Positions 36,361-47,463 of a stretch of 64,000 nt of DNA are shown one piece after another. The first letter of the stretch is position 1, and each line of letters begins with the position of its first letter. A program made the position numbers and the translations under genes. Source of the DNA: Ctenosaura bakeri. Lineage: Eukaryota; Chordata; Lepidosauria; Squamata; Iguanidae. The stretch is from the NCBI GenBank assembly GCA_948474755.1, contig CAOLHI010000624.1, forward strand, positions 1 through 64,000, read 5' to 3'. The notes beneath the pieces are model-generated. The model worked only from the letters and a program-made list of their open reading frames with translations, was not told the DNA's origin and ran no database searches.

Positions 36361-37975
36361 TGGTATTGCCACACTATGTGTTTTGGAATTCAGCTTATGT
36401 CCAAGACAGCTATTCCTATGTTTTAGAAACTGATACTATCCCACAGTAGGTACAATTGAGCATCATATCAGCCTTGAGAGGACTAGGATAAGTGAGTATC
36501 TTTTATTAAAGTATACCAAACATCAGTTTTAGGTGAAGGGACAGCCTGTCAGATGAACCATGCCCTTCAGTCTCAACCATACACTTCCAGAATCTTTTAA
36601 GCTGCAATGGGGAATTCCCACCAGCAGCTTAAAAAATGGGGTGGAGAAACTGGGCTTTGTACCCCATTCTGAGCTCCCTTCCTCACATCCTAACACTCCA
36701 GGCCAAAGTGAAGTAAGCACCTGGCTAAATAAGGACTCATAATTACATCCTGTGCAGATTTCAAGAAGACGACGAAAACACTCAGTGAATTATAACCATT
36801 TTCTGGAGGGAACTAAGCTGTATTTTTTGAAAAGAAGAAATCCCTCTTCCACTGACTCACCTGCAAAAATAAAACAAGAGACTCCCACCAAACTATTCAC
36901 TGAGTCACTTAGAAACTGTTCCTAGAAGCTCATCTATCTGAATTAAATAGGTTGACAAATAGCTTGAAAGCACAAAGGAAAAGCCGTATTCTTCAGGGTG
37001 TGGGGAGGATGTATGTGTGTGCAGGAAGAGAGAGAAGATATATACAATAGAAATTAGTGCAGCAAACTGCAAACACAGATGGTACAACAGAGGTGGAGAA
37101 CCAATTCTTCACACAAACTGATCAAAACAGAGACTTGCCAATCACTCTGGAAAGGACACAGAGAATGTTATGCAATCACTTCCAACACCCATCCTTATAG
37201 TGCTTGTCATGTAGCTTTCTTCACCCTGCCTTCCAAATCAGCCCAGCAAACTGAACTAATCTATACATTATAAAACATCATATGTACACTTTGTGATCAA
37301 CTGCTTCTCAAATGTGTCTATTCTAAGGCTGACATTCTACTGTTTGACTCTTACCCAGACTTAGAATATTTTGATTGACACCTGTCAGAAGTCTTCAGAT
37401 CCCCACTATTTCAAAAAGTGACAAAAGTACCCTACATCCCACTCATCCCACCGCATTTTCAGACAATGAGACTCTGGATGGCTTTAATGTAAAGCAGCTG
37501 AAGCCCTGTGTCCATTGGATTACCAATTGAGTTCCAGATACATTTTTTAAAAATCATCAAGCACTTTTTTCATCCTTCTACCAATAGACACAGCTATACA
37601 TGCAATTGCTATACATAGCTATACATGCAATTATCCCACTACAACCTTGGGGGGTGGAACATGTTACATGTGTGATTGGGCCAGTGCCACCTAGCAGCCA
37701 AAGGTTCAAATCCAGGTTTCTCCAGGTATGACAGTCTGGCTATTCTGCTACACTAGCTTTCAGCCCATCTGCCCTAACTCATATACTATATGTAGATCCT
37801 AACTACTGCAGAATCTGAAGATCTTACATTCATGTACTTGCTGCTAGATTCCAAGACAGAAACTCCATCCATGAGGGAAGTTCATGCATTCCATTCTGAA
37901 GTTCTAGTATGAATACAGATCACACTTTTAACTGGTATGCTGCTTTTTCATAAAATAAATAGTATCCAAAACAAC
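36361..37975. other. Unassigned intronic DNA
   Basis: No exon or known element. A near-tandem 'agctatacatgcaatt' occurs twice near 37592-37632. The stretch 37650-37760 has a SINE-like feel ('caaaggttcaaatccaggtt') but no full head or tail. Confidence 0.4.
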
Positions 37976-38006
37976 CTAATATATAAAAGTCAAAGTTCAT
38001 TTGTCT

Positions 38007-38066
38007 GTGTTAAGTGAAGACTTCATATGATTGGCTGTGTCACGCGAAGACCTCATACGATTGGCT
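38007..38066. repeat. Two-copy 30-bp tandem repeat
   Basis: Two adjacent 30-base units, 38007-38036 and 38037-38066. Both begin 'gtgt' and end 'gattggct', with 25 of 30 positions identical. Four of the five differences are C/T and one is C/A, with the second unit having C each time. The upstream text 'atataaaagtcaaagttcat' resembles termini of some lizard DNA elements. Confidence 0.85.
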
Positions 38067-38077
38067 GCCTAGGAAGA

Positions 38078-38158
38078 TTCTATGGAATCCTGGGGTTTGC
38101 AATTTAGGGAGGGGCCTTTAGAATTCTCAGTCAGAGAGCTCTTGGGCCTCAGTCAACT
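38078..38158. mobile_element. Foldback MITE fragment
   Basis: 'ctatggaatcctggggtttg', 'caatttagggaggggccttt', 'agaattctcagtcagagagc' matches the left arm and centre of the foldback family at 45117-45318. The right arm is absent. Confidence 0.7.
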
Positions 38159-39052
38159 GTGTCTGACCTGAATATGCCAGTTGCTATGGAGACAAAGCCT
38201 AGCAGCAAGGAGGAGGGCAGTGTATTCCCTCAGGAACCTAACCTCTCTATGTTAATAACTCTGAATACCGATTGGATTGGGGAATGTGGGGAAACGTTAC
38301 AGGCACTGGGAAAGACAGTTTAAGGAATTAGAGACACAGGATCTCAAATCTTTCTAACAAGTATTACCTATGAGAAAGTAAAATCCCAGGCAACACCAGG
38401 TATATACGCTAGCTCACAATAAATAAAAGAGAAACAACGGCAATGTATAAAACAGAGCATCAACAACAAGCATTCCAAAAGCAAAATACCTAATTATTAA
38501 TTACATAATAATATACTTAAGATCAACTTTCCCCCAGTATTATTTATATGCTTAGAGAAAAACATGATAAAAAATTTTCAAACAAAAGTCAGATTTTCTT
38601 CTAATGGTCCAGCTGAAAAGTCAAGAGAAATATATATCAATGCAACATGCTCATGTAGAGAGAATGAGCTAGGAACAAGACAGTATCTGGTTCAGATCTC
38701 ATCTCTGCAAAGAACTTAACTCACCAGGTGGCCTTAGTGAGTGACCAGCCCTCTCTCTCAGTCTGAGTCCTCCCTATCTGCAATGCAAAGACTAACAATA
38801 CTGACTTACTTTATAACATTATTGTAAAGATCCGTACACTTGAAAGCACTACCCAAATGTGAAAGAGTTTAATTATTTTTATTACCCAGCATGCAAGCTG
38901 ATAGTAAAGAGGAAAACCTAGGACAGAGAGGAAGACGTAAGTGAACTTCTTGATTCAACACAGATGGGAACCAAAAGTTTCCTGTCCTGAGCACCCAGGT
39001 GAGAAGGCTCCGGTTGCTGTGGTACTAGTGCTTGGGAGCATGGTCAAGAAGC

Positions 39053-39080
39053 ATCTTCTTCTTCTTCTTCTTCTTCTTCT
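39053..39080. repeat. (CTT)n microsatellite
   Basis: About nine CTT units. Confidence 0.95.
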
Positions 39081-39728
39081 GTCTCCTGTGAGTGGTGCAC
39101 TGTTGTTGCTCAACAGAAGGGCCTGCCTCAGTATCAAGGAATCTGCCCGAGACAGAAGGCGCTCAGAATCGAGCAGCTGGTTCCAAAATTGGACAGTCCA
39201 TGCTTTTCTGTGTCCTCTCATGTCTGGATATTGGTTCCTCTAGGAATTTCTTGAGGGTCACTCTTACGGACAATCTCAAGGTGCCTGATACTGAGGTAGA
39301 GCATGCAGCCAAGGAGGGGTGGCCACAAGAGAGGCCACAAACAGTGGTCTATTCTCTGCTTCTTTTAGGGCATTCTACCACAGGACAACCTTCAGCTGAG
39401 ACAAACTATTTTAACAAGCACAAGGGGTGAACACTTAGCAGTGTGAACAAGCCCCTACATTGTGCTTTTTACCTAGACACAAACATTTCTTTGAATGGCC
39501 TTCCTTTTAGGGGATCTTATCCCGCAGGATGAGCACTTCTTAAAGCAGCTGGTGGTGGCTATAAGCACCTGAGGCCATGTGCAAAGAAGTCAGGTAAGTC
39601 TGTATTCTGATGAACTGAAACAATGAACCAGAAGCCAAAACTCAATACAAAGAGAGAAGTCAGGTACATCCACAATTGTTGATCCAAAAGAAACAGTGAG
39701 AAAATTGCTCTTAGAACAAGTTCTTCTC

Positions 39729-39729
<1 letters not shown>

Positions 39730-39762
<33 letters not shown>
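39730..39762. repeat. (GAT)n microsatellite
   Basis: Eleven perfect GAT units. Confidence 0.97.
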
Positions 39763-40292
39763 CAGCAGACGAAAAGGAAATGAGACAAGGAGCAGGAACC
39801 ACAACAGTCACATGTACCAAGCAAGGAGGGGCTACGGCCAAAATGCTTATTCCCTAGATCTAAAACAGTGGTTCTTAACCTGGTGGTCCACAGAGCCCCG
39901 CTGCTGGACACCAAGAGCAGTGGCAGCAACAGGGATGTGGCAGCAGGGCCAGGTGTGTGAGTGCCAGAACTGCTACCTTGTTTGTCAGGGATGTGGCAGC
40001 AATGGGTGTGGGTGCCAAGGGACACAGCCGCAGGCAAGTGCACATGCCCAAACTGCTCTCTCGTTTGCAAATGAGAGAGCAATTTTGGTACCTGCGCTCT
40101 CCTCCCACCTGCTGACATGTTCCTGACGAAAGGGACATAGTGGCATACGTGTGTGCATGCCCAAACTGCTCCTTCATTTGTAAACAAGGAAGCAGTCTGG
40201 GCACACAAACGCCTGCCACCATGTCCCCCTGCACCCACACCTCCTGCTGCTGTGCCCTTGTCAAAAGGGTCATAGCAGAAGGCACATGCAGG

Positions 40293-40460
40293 CATCCAAA
40301 CTGTGACTCCAGAGACCAGGTACTGAATCCCACCTCAGCCATGGAAACCCACTTAGTGACCTCAGGCAAGGTCTCTCAGCCTCAGATAAAGGCAAAGGCA
40401 ACAAATCTTGCCAATTTACCTTAGGGTCACCATAGCTCAGTTTTCAAAGGAGAGAGACAT
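40293..40460 (+). mobile_element. Sauria SINE carried inside hAT copy A
   Basis: 'aactgtgactccagagacca', 'cctcagccatggaaacccac' and 'ccttagggtcaccatagctc' follow the SINE from head to tail region. The extreme 5' head is fused to hAT sequence. The corresponding SINE is at the same place in copy B. Confidence 0.85.
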
Positions 40461-40499
40461 GAATGGCCAGAAAAAAACTTCCTCCTGTCAGTGGCACTT

Positions 40500-40690
40500 T
40501 GTTGTTGTGTGCCTTCAAGTCACTTCTGACTTATGGCAACCCTAAGATGAATTTATCAAAGGTTTGGGTTTTTTGTGGGGGCAAGATTTGTTCAGAGGGG
40601 GTTTGTCTTTGCCTTCCTCTGAGGCTGACAAAATGTGACTTGCCCAAAGTCACCCAGTGTCTGAGTAGAGATTTAAAAGCTGGTCTTCAG
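40500..40690 (-). mobile_element. Second Sauria SINE in hAT copy A
   Basis: 'tgttgttgtgtgccttcaag', 'gcaagatttgttcagagggg' and 'acttgcccaaagtcacccag' run in reversed order, so the SINE is on the minus strand. Its tRNA-like head is truncated where the hAT sequence resumes. Confidence 0.87.
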
Positions 40691-40899
40691 AAGCTTTTAA
40701 TAAATAAATGTTTGAATATTTAAATAAATATTTGAAACTAAATTTAAATATTTAAATCTTAAGTCTTGGGAGTCTGCAGCTACAAATTATATTTACAAGG
40801 GGTTTGTGGTAAAGAAAAGGTTAAGAACTACTGCTCCAGAAGATTCCAAATGATCTATTACTCTGCAGACACAGATAAACCATTTGTATGAGTCACAGA

Positions 40900-43800
40900 G
40901 ACCACAAAGAAGAAGCTGATTTTAACAAATCCAGGGAATTACTGGATCGAATCCCATGGCTAGACATGCTAAAGTAAAAAGACACCCAACAAGGATGGGA
41001 GCTCTTGAATTAAAAAAGAAAAAGGAGAAGCACAATCACAATCCCATGAAAGAAGAAAAATGGGAAACATCTGATAAAACCAATGTGACTGCACAGCAAA
41101 CTCAAGAAGGAAGTGGGGGGGGAGAGCATGTCTATAGAATAGAAGGTAGGACAGATCACCAGAGAAGAGTACAGATATGTAGCCCAAGCTTGCAGGAACT
41201 GTATAGTGAAAGCTAAAGGTCAAAATGAGCTGAGGCAGGCTAGGCAAGCAAAGAGCAACAAAAATGTGTTGGGTTTTTTTTCAGAAGCATGTGAGGCAAG
41301 AGAATGACTAAGGACACACTGTGGTAGCTGTTCAATAAAGATAGCAAAATGCTAACAGATCACAATGAAAAGGCAGAACTACTCAATACCTATTTTCCTT
41401 CAGTCTTTTTCCCCCCAAAAAGAACGGTGTACTTCTATGCAGTTGCAGAGATCTTGACAAGGGATCTAAATTGCAAAACAAGATTGATAGGGAGTTAGGA
41501 GTCATCTAGCTAACCTAAATGAGTTCAGATCTGCAGGGCCAAAATAACTACATCTCAAAGTAGTGAAGGAACTTGCACTCTCTGAACCCCTTGCCATCAT
41601 TTTTGTGAATTCTTGGAGAACAGATGAGGTGCCAAAGAATGGAGAAATGCAAACATTGTTCCTCTCTTCAAAAAAAAACAACCCAAAAAGAAGGTCCAGT
41701 ATACTACAGATGGCAGCCTAACCTCAATACCAAAAAAAAATTAGAATATCAGAATAGATTATACAGGAGCCTATCTGCAAATGCAGTAGGTCCCTGGTAT
41801 CCACTAGCCCAGTGTCCACAGTTTCACTTTCCCTTGATCTGCTCCAGGACCATGGCTGCCACCGCTGGCCAGGGTCCTTGCTCTGTGCAGCTGGGCCCTG
41901 CTCACTTCTCTCAGATAAGGAAGGAGTCTCCCTCCATCCTTGGCAGAGAGAGGTGCACAGCTGCCCCATGCCTCTTTTGGCTAAGGAAGGAGATGGATAC
42001 TCCTTCTTTGTCCGAGACAAGCACACAAGCCCAGCCTAGTGAAGCCATGCATCTGTTTCAGCTGAGGAAGGACATGGACACACCTTCCCTGCTGAGAAGA
42101 CACACCACTCCCAGCAGCCAGGCCTCCCGGCAAGGCTTCCAAGAGGGAGCTGCTCACAAAGCACCAACAGGAAGGAACAAGGAGAAGCTGAGCAGTGAAG
42201 CTGCCTCCCTCCCTCACTGCCTTGCCTGGCCTGGGGGTCAAAATATAGTATTTGGAATTATCTACGTTTTTCACCATCTGCATTAAGTCTGGGAATGCAT
42301 CCTTTGTGGATCTGGGAGATATACTGTATCTTGATGACAATGCAACGATCAGTAGGAGCCAACATGGGTTTGTCAAGAACAAATCCTGCTAAACTAATCT
42401 TACATCCTTTTTTCAATAGGTCATTAGCTTAGTAGACGGCAGGAATGCTGTGGATGCCATTTATCTAGAATTCAGCATAACATTCAGCATAAGATTCCCC
42501 CCACCCAAAAAATGATTAGATGTGAAAAAGATGGGAACAGAGGTCAGATGGATCCATAACTGGTTGGGAAACTGGGTCCAAAGAGTTGTCATCAATGGCT
42601 GCGCTTCAAACTGGAAGGAGATCTCACATGGGCTGCCTCAGGGTTCTATACTAGGGTCATTATTCTTCAACATGTTTATCAATGACTTAGATGACAAAGT
42701 AAAGGGAATCCTTACGAAGTCTGCAGATAACACAAAACTGGGAAGGGTAGCTAACACATTGGAAGATAGGAATAGAATTCAAAAGGATCTCGATAAACTA
42801 GGAAACTGGGCAAATATTAATAAAATGAAATTTAATAGAGACAAATGCCATAAAAGGCCACAAAAACTAAATGAATGGGTATATGATGGGGGATATGTAG
42901 CTCAACAGTCCTACATGTGAAAAGGGCCTTGAGATTATTGTGGTTTGTAAGTTGAATATGAACCAGGAGTGTGATGCTGCAGCAAAATGACAAATGCTAT
43001 TTTAGTATGCATTAACAGAAGCATAGGTTCCAAGTCAACGTAAACAATAGTCTCACTGTATTCTGCACTGGTCAGGCCTCACCTGTAGTGAGGTGCTCAG
43101 TTCACCCTCAGTTCTGGAGAAGAGAACTGAAGAAAATAGACAAGTTGGAGCATGTTCAGAGAAGGATGAACAAGGATGGTAAGAGGTATGGAAAATAAAA
43201 CATATGAGGAAAGGTTGAAGGAGCTGGGCACATTCAGCTTGAAGGACAGATTGAAAGGTGACATGATTGCCCTCTTTAAATACCTCAGGGCTGTCACAGA
43301 GAAGAGGAAGAAGGTCAGTTCTCTACTGCCCTAGAGAGTAGGATCAAGACCTAACAGTTTGAATTTACAAGACAGTAGATTTCAACTGAACATTAGAAGG
43401 AACTTCTAGACAATAAGAATGGCTCAGCAATGGAATCAACTGCTGAGGTGGTAGTGCGGTGGTGCCTCCTTCTCCAGAAGTCTTCAAGAAGAGGCTGGAC
43501 AGCTAATGCTGGGAATGCTTTGGCTGGAGAATCTGCAATGAGCAGGGGGGTTGTCCTGTGCCGGCAAGCCAGCCAAAGGTTTACAGCTGTCTAGTTAGAG
43601 CCTGCTATCAACAGCCAGCAAGCAAAGTTTGTCTTAGTTTGCTAACAAATTATAGGTCATTATTTGGCACTCCCAGTTCACAGTAAATCCAGAGAGACAG
43701 TCCAGTGGCAAAACCTGTAGACAAGGTGAAGGTCAAGGGCTCTAGGAGCATGAGCAAGGAATCCAAATGTAAGCTGGGCTGCTTTCACTAACATGAAAGG

Positions 43801-44076
43801 TTGGCTGCAACACTTTCCTCCTGTTTTGGTCCCTCTTTATATAGGCTTAAAGTTTCCCAAAGCTGTTAGCCTAATTAATAAGGCTTTCTTATATAAACTC
43901 CTGGGCTCTCCCTTTTCCACCAACATTGGACATTTGCTGTGGTAAGTATTGTCCTTCTCATGTCTCCGTGTTGTGGCTGTTGGGAAGGGTCCTGTCTGGG
44001 TCCCTGGATTGGGGCATGACAGGGGTTGGACTAGATGGCTCATGAGGTCCCTTCCAACTTTGAGTTTATGACTCCA
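40900..44076 (+). pseudogene. Long CR1 LINE copy, decayed
   Basis: Plus-strand pieces follow CR1 ORF2 in order. Near 41630-41720 is a broken pre-catalytic part. At 42360-42480 is 'QHGFVKNKSC', then 'VISLVDGRNAVDAIYLEFS'. At 42522-42920 is the reverse transcriptase ('HGLPQGSILGSLFFNMFINDL'), with the catalytic FADD box decayed to 'SADN' at 42720-42731. At 43080-43520 is the C-terminal part. The 3' end is 'ggttggactagatggctcat' and 'gaggtcccttccaactttga' near 44020-44070. It is split by a Tigger-like MITE at 41784-42326. Many stops; clearly older than the copies at 27257-28605 and 55943-56560. Confidence 0.85.
41784..42326. mobile_element. Tigger-like MITE inside the CR1 copy
   Basis: The left end reads CAGTAGGTCCCTGGTATCCA, and the right end reverse-complemented reads CAGTATATCTCCCAGATCCA. 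Both resemble Tigger/pogo terminal repeats. A TA follows the right end, while the left flank has TG where TA is expected. The interior is GC-richer and non-coding, with 'ctccaggaccatggctgcc'. CR1 coding text continues on both sides, so it is an insertion. A 25-base string in it (42022-42046) recurs at 45074-45098. Confidence 0.7.
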
Positions 44077-44131
44077 TGGTTTAAGTATTACTATTATTCC
44101 TTAAAATTCAACCTCTGCTCATTCCTTAGAC

Positions 44132-44222
44132 CAGAGTGGGAAACATGTGGCCCTCCACTCCTAGCAGTCCTAGCCAGCATAGCTAATCATGAGGAATGTT
44201 GGGAACAGCAGTTCAGTACAGG
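44132..44222. mobile_element. hAT-like MITE fragment
   Basis: 'cagagtgggaaacatgtggc', 'cctccactcctagcagtcct', 'agccagcatagctaatcatg' and 'aggaatgttgggaacagcag' resemble the left part of a common squamate element whose ends read 'ggtgggcaacctgtggccctcc'. The right terminus is missing. Confidence 0.5.
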
Positions 44223-44493
44223 GGGTTACACAATTCCCACTCTTGCATTACCTTCCACAGGCAATTCAAGCAAAGATACAAAAAAATGGCCTTCTAGCCC
44301 ATTAATACTTATTTACACATACTTGGATCCAGATATAGCCATATTTAGAGTAGGCCCACTGCAATTAATGGACTTAAAATAGCAATTTGATCAATGAGTC
44401 TACTTTGAGTATGACTAAGTCTCGAACCAACACACAGCATTTAACTGAGGCCATTTCCACACTTGACTGTTATAGTGCTATTATTCCACTTTC

Positions 44494-45542
44494 TTCCTTT
44501 TTTTAAATTAATTTTTATTAAAAATTTTAATGAAAAAACAATTTAAAAACCCTCCCCGTTTCCAGACATCAATTTTCCCAGTTGAATCTGAGTTTAACAT
44601 TCCATTCCATATAAACATTCCGTTCCATACATTATCTCTATTTTATAACAATCATATGCTATTACTTTTAGCTTATATATAACTATTTACATTTTATCTT
44701 TTACCATCTCATTTTGTCTTCCTCCTTTCTCACAGCCTTTCTTTCTTTCCCCCTATTTCATTCTTTTATCCAGTTCAATACCTCTCTCCATTCTCTTTCA
44801 AAGCCCTGGATTGGCTTATTTTTAAGTAAAAAAGTTAACTTTTCTGTCGCTACCATATCCAGTACTCTGAATTTCCATTCTCTTATATCAATTTATTTTC
44901 CTTCTTTCCAATGTTGTGCATAAGTCAATCTTGCTGCAGTTATTATATATAACGATGTCTTTTGATGAGATCTTATTTCTCTTTGTTGCCCTAACATATT
45001 CAACAAATAAAGTTCTGGCTTCATTTCAAAGTTTAAACCATACGTTCTTTGAATTTCATCGTGTATTTCTTTCCACACAAGCCCAGCCTAGTGAAGCCTT
45101 TTTTGCTATTTTGCAGGGCCATTTCCGCACTACAGTGTTAAAGTGCTGCTATTCCACTATCAATCTCCTATTGAATTCTGGGGTTTGTAGTTTAGGGAAG
45201 GGCACTTCAAATTCTCAGCCAAAGAGCTCTTTGGTCTCAGTAAACTACAAACCCCAGAATTCCACAGGGCATTGAAAGTGGAATAGCAGCACTTTAACAC
45301 TGTAGTGCGGAAATGGCCCAGGTCTACCACATATGAAAAAAGATCCCTCTTTCTCATCACATTTCCAACATTTTCCATTCCTATTTCTTGTTATTTTTTT
45401 CTGTTTTACAGGCATCATGTACCACCTATATAACATTTTATAAAAAATTTCTCTTAAATTCAAATTTGGTGTAAATTTTACATCTGTCTTCCATGCCCTC
45501 ACCCATGTATCCAACTCAACTGGATGTCCTATATTTTGAGCC
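44494..45542 (-). pseudogene. 5'-truncated L1 LINE inserted in the MITE
   Basis: A perfect 14-base target duplication, 'attattccactttc', brackets it (44480-44493 and 45543-45556). The plus strand begins with a T-run, which is the poly(A) tail of a minus-strand element. The minus strand encodes the ORF2 C-terminus: 'FYKMLYRWYMMPVKQKKI', 'CWKCDEKEGSFF', then, beyond the inner MITE, 'WKEIHDEIQ' and 'GLNFEMKPELYLL'. The CWKC...H...C knuckle is split by the MITE, and a TGG-to-TAG stop lies beside it. Only the last kilobase of the LINE was copied. Confidence 0.92.
45117..45318. mobile_element. Foldback MITE, near-perfect copy inside the L1
   Basis: A 202-base palindromic element. The outer 42 bases of each arm (GGCCATTTCCGCACTACAGT...) are identical in inverted orientation, and inner arms 'ggggtttgtagtttag' and 'ctaaactacaaacccc'-like text continue the hairpin. 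A 3-bp CAG/CAG duplication (45114-45116 and 45319-45321) marks insertion. The 3-bp length fits PIF/Harbinger-type integration, but superfamily is an inference. Near-identity of the arms suggests recent insertion. Confidence 0.9.
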
Positions 45543-45692
45543 ATTATTCCACTTTCAACATCCCATGGAATCCTGGAGTTTGCAGTTTAGGGAGGAGCCT
45601 TTGAGGCCCATCCTTAAACTGCAAACCCCAGGACTCCATAGGATGTTGAAAGGGGAATAATAGCACTATAACAGTCTAGTGCAGAAATGGTC

Positions 45693-46129
45693 TGAAAGAC
45701 TGTGGCTTACCAAAAATAGCCTGGTCAATTAATATCATCTGAAGCAGTAACTTCCCAGTTCATACCTCTTAGGTGGTTGAAGGTAGTTCTAGATCTACTG
45801 GTAGATACCTCAGTGGTCTGCAGTAGCTTAGCGAGGATTTCTAATAGCCAGTCGTCAGCAAAAACAGAAACAATATGACACCATCCACTATCCAAAAATT
45901 ATACTGCTGAAATGCTAAAGGCTTCAGGGAAGCAAGCTTATTGATTTTAGTGTGGAAAGACTGTAAGCTCTGATCAGTTCCGGTACTCAGAACAATTTTC
46001 ACAGTCAAAATTCCTTCATTCCAAGTGTATGACTTTTGAATCAGGTTTTGACTGATGAATCACAGGGTTCTAGTTTAAAAAAAAAGATCCCAAAAGCTTG
46101 AAATCTGCTCACTCCTGCTGGAGAACACT
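45693..46129. other. Unassigned intronic DNA
   Basis: No feature recognised. Confidence 0.4.
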
Positions 46130-46322
46130 TTGCTGTTGTGTGCCTTCAAGTCATTTCTGACTTATAGAGATCTGAAGGTGATCTTCTCATGGGGTTTTCT
46201 GGGGCTTAGAGTGTGTGACATGCTCAAGGTCACCCAACAGGACTCCACGTTTGAGTGGGGAATCAAACCCTGGTCTCCAGGATTGTAGTCCAAAACTCAA
46301 GCCACTACACCATCTCGGCTCT
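46130..46322 (-). mobile_element. Sauria SINE
   Basis: The plus strand runs 'gctgttgtgtgccttcaagt', 'catttctgacttatagagat', 'ctcaaggtcacccaacagga', 'aaccctggtctccaggattg' and 'actcaagccactacaccatc'. Minus orientation, nearly complete but with a shortened middle. Confidence 0.93.
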
Positions 46323-47388
46323 GCACCACAGCAAATGAACTTTTTGTTCTCTTCCCTGCCCACATTTCAACTGTGTAGGATATTTTTCTTTTTTATCTCT
46401 TCACACCCACACCACACAGATATGCACTTTGATGCTGAGAAGACACACAAAAAATGGCTTTGTTTTTGTTTTGTTTCAAGGAACAGATATAAACCAATAA
46501 AAAGTCTTTTGATGAAGCAACACGACGCTCAAAATCAAGTTTTGACAGCTCACTGTTGCCACCATGTGCCCAAGAGGCAGTTCTACATGAAGTATTTTCT
46601 CATTCCGTTTTAAGACTTTTAGAAGGATGTCAAAAAACACGGATCCAATAAATGTGACTCAGAATTCAGTTACAATATATAATGGATTTTAAGCTTACCA
46701 TGGTTTTACATAGAATTTGCTTATATATACCTTTTGGCCCAACTGATCACAGTAGTCAAAATGCACAAACAGAAGCAGCCAGAAAATGGAGAGAGGAACA
46801 TTTTGTTTAATTCAATTGTTGTATTATAGGATAGGGAAGGGGACTGACATTTTTTATTTGCAACACTTCTGAGCCTTATGGGAAAATAATTTACAAATAT
46901 TTAACATGAAATGTGCCTATGCATACCCATGAAATTAACACTGAGGTTCTTCCAACCTCCACTTCTACCAAATTAAAAACATCAGAAACCCATTCGATTC
47001 AAAATGGTGGGATTATACTTAATTATACAGATATCTTAATCTGTGAGGAGTCCCCTATATAAAAGATTTGACTTAGAACACTATTTTACATTTCTCATTG
47101 TAGCCCCTTTGAGAAAAATCATTATGGCTCTACAGCTCCAAAATCTGGATAGGAGGTTTAATAATACCAGATTTTACCAAATACATGTGGGAGCCTGGTA
47201 AAGACAAGGATATCCTCCATTATTTATTAAACCACCCACTGTGTAAGTCCCCAAGGTACACATTTCTTGCCAGTATCCTTTGTTCTTTGTCAAAACAGAT
47301 CTCTTCTGGAACAGATATGTATACTGCTAGAAAGCAGAACTATTTTTACTGCCATACAAATTTCAAAGTTTGCCCTAGCTACTAGAAA
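46323..47388. other. Unassigned intronic DNA
   Basis: No exon or recognisable repeat. Confidence 0.45.
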
Positions 47389-47463
47389 ATTTAGAGCAGC
47401 GGTTCTCAACCTGTGGGTCGCGACCCCTCTGGGGGTTGAATGACCCTTTCACAGGAGTCGCCT

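Larger units (their letters stand above)
38159..39865. other. Unassigned intronic DNA with two microsatellites
   Basis: No exon is recognised. A 112-codon plus frame at 39092-39430 and its overlapping neighbours do not resemble a known protein. Confidence 0.4.
39866..40833. mobile_element. Composite non-autonomous hAT, copy A
   Basis: The left end reads CAGTGGTTCTTAACCTGGTG. The right end reverse-complemented reads CAGTAGTTCTTAACCTTTTC. The 8-bp flanks are atctaaaa and ctccagaa (5/8, worn). Inside, 39960-40210 is a set of ~85-113-bp units, each with an 'aactgctc...gcaaa...gagcag' hairpin. Next come a plus-strand Sauria SINE (40293-40460) and a minus-strand Sauria SINE (40500-40690), then a T/A-rich 'aatatttaaat' section. 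The same order is present in copy B at 53836-54882, so this is one mobile unit that includes the SINEs. Overlapping frames up to 194 codons reflect the tandem units, not a gene. Confidence 0.88.
44449..45692. mobile_element. Older foldback MITE, split by L1
   Basis: The left arm starts GGCCATTTCCACACTTGACT (44449-44493). After the L1 insertion the element resumes at 45543-45692 with 'catggaatcctggagtttgc', 'cttaaactgcaaaccccagg', and ends '...gcagaaatggtc'. Flanks give a 3-bp TGA/TGA duplication (44446-44448, 45693-45695). Same family as the inner copy at 45117-45318 but more diverged. Confidence 0.85.

Noticed and set aside
38007..38066. CRISPR-like direct repeats
   Set aside because: Two abutting units with no spacer in a vertebrate genome; a simple tandem duplication.
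39711..40369. 194- and 164-codon minus frames with Cys-rich repeats
   Set aside because: They run across a microsatellite, hAT terminus and tandem hairpin units and end in SINE sequence. The Cys repeats come from the DNA repeats.
41624..42286. 220-codon plus frame
   Set aside because: It crosses from decayed CR1 sequence into a Tigger-like MITE, so it cannot be a real gene.
45117..45318. Terminator or structured RNA gene
   Set aside because: The hairpin has transposon features (family copies, target duplications), which explain it fully.
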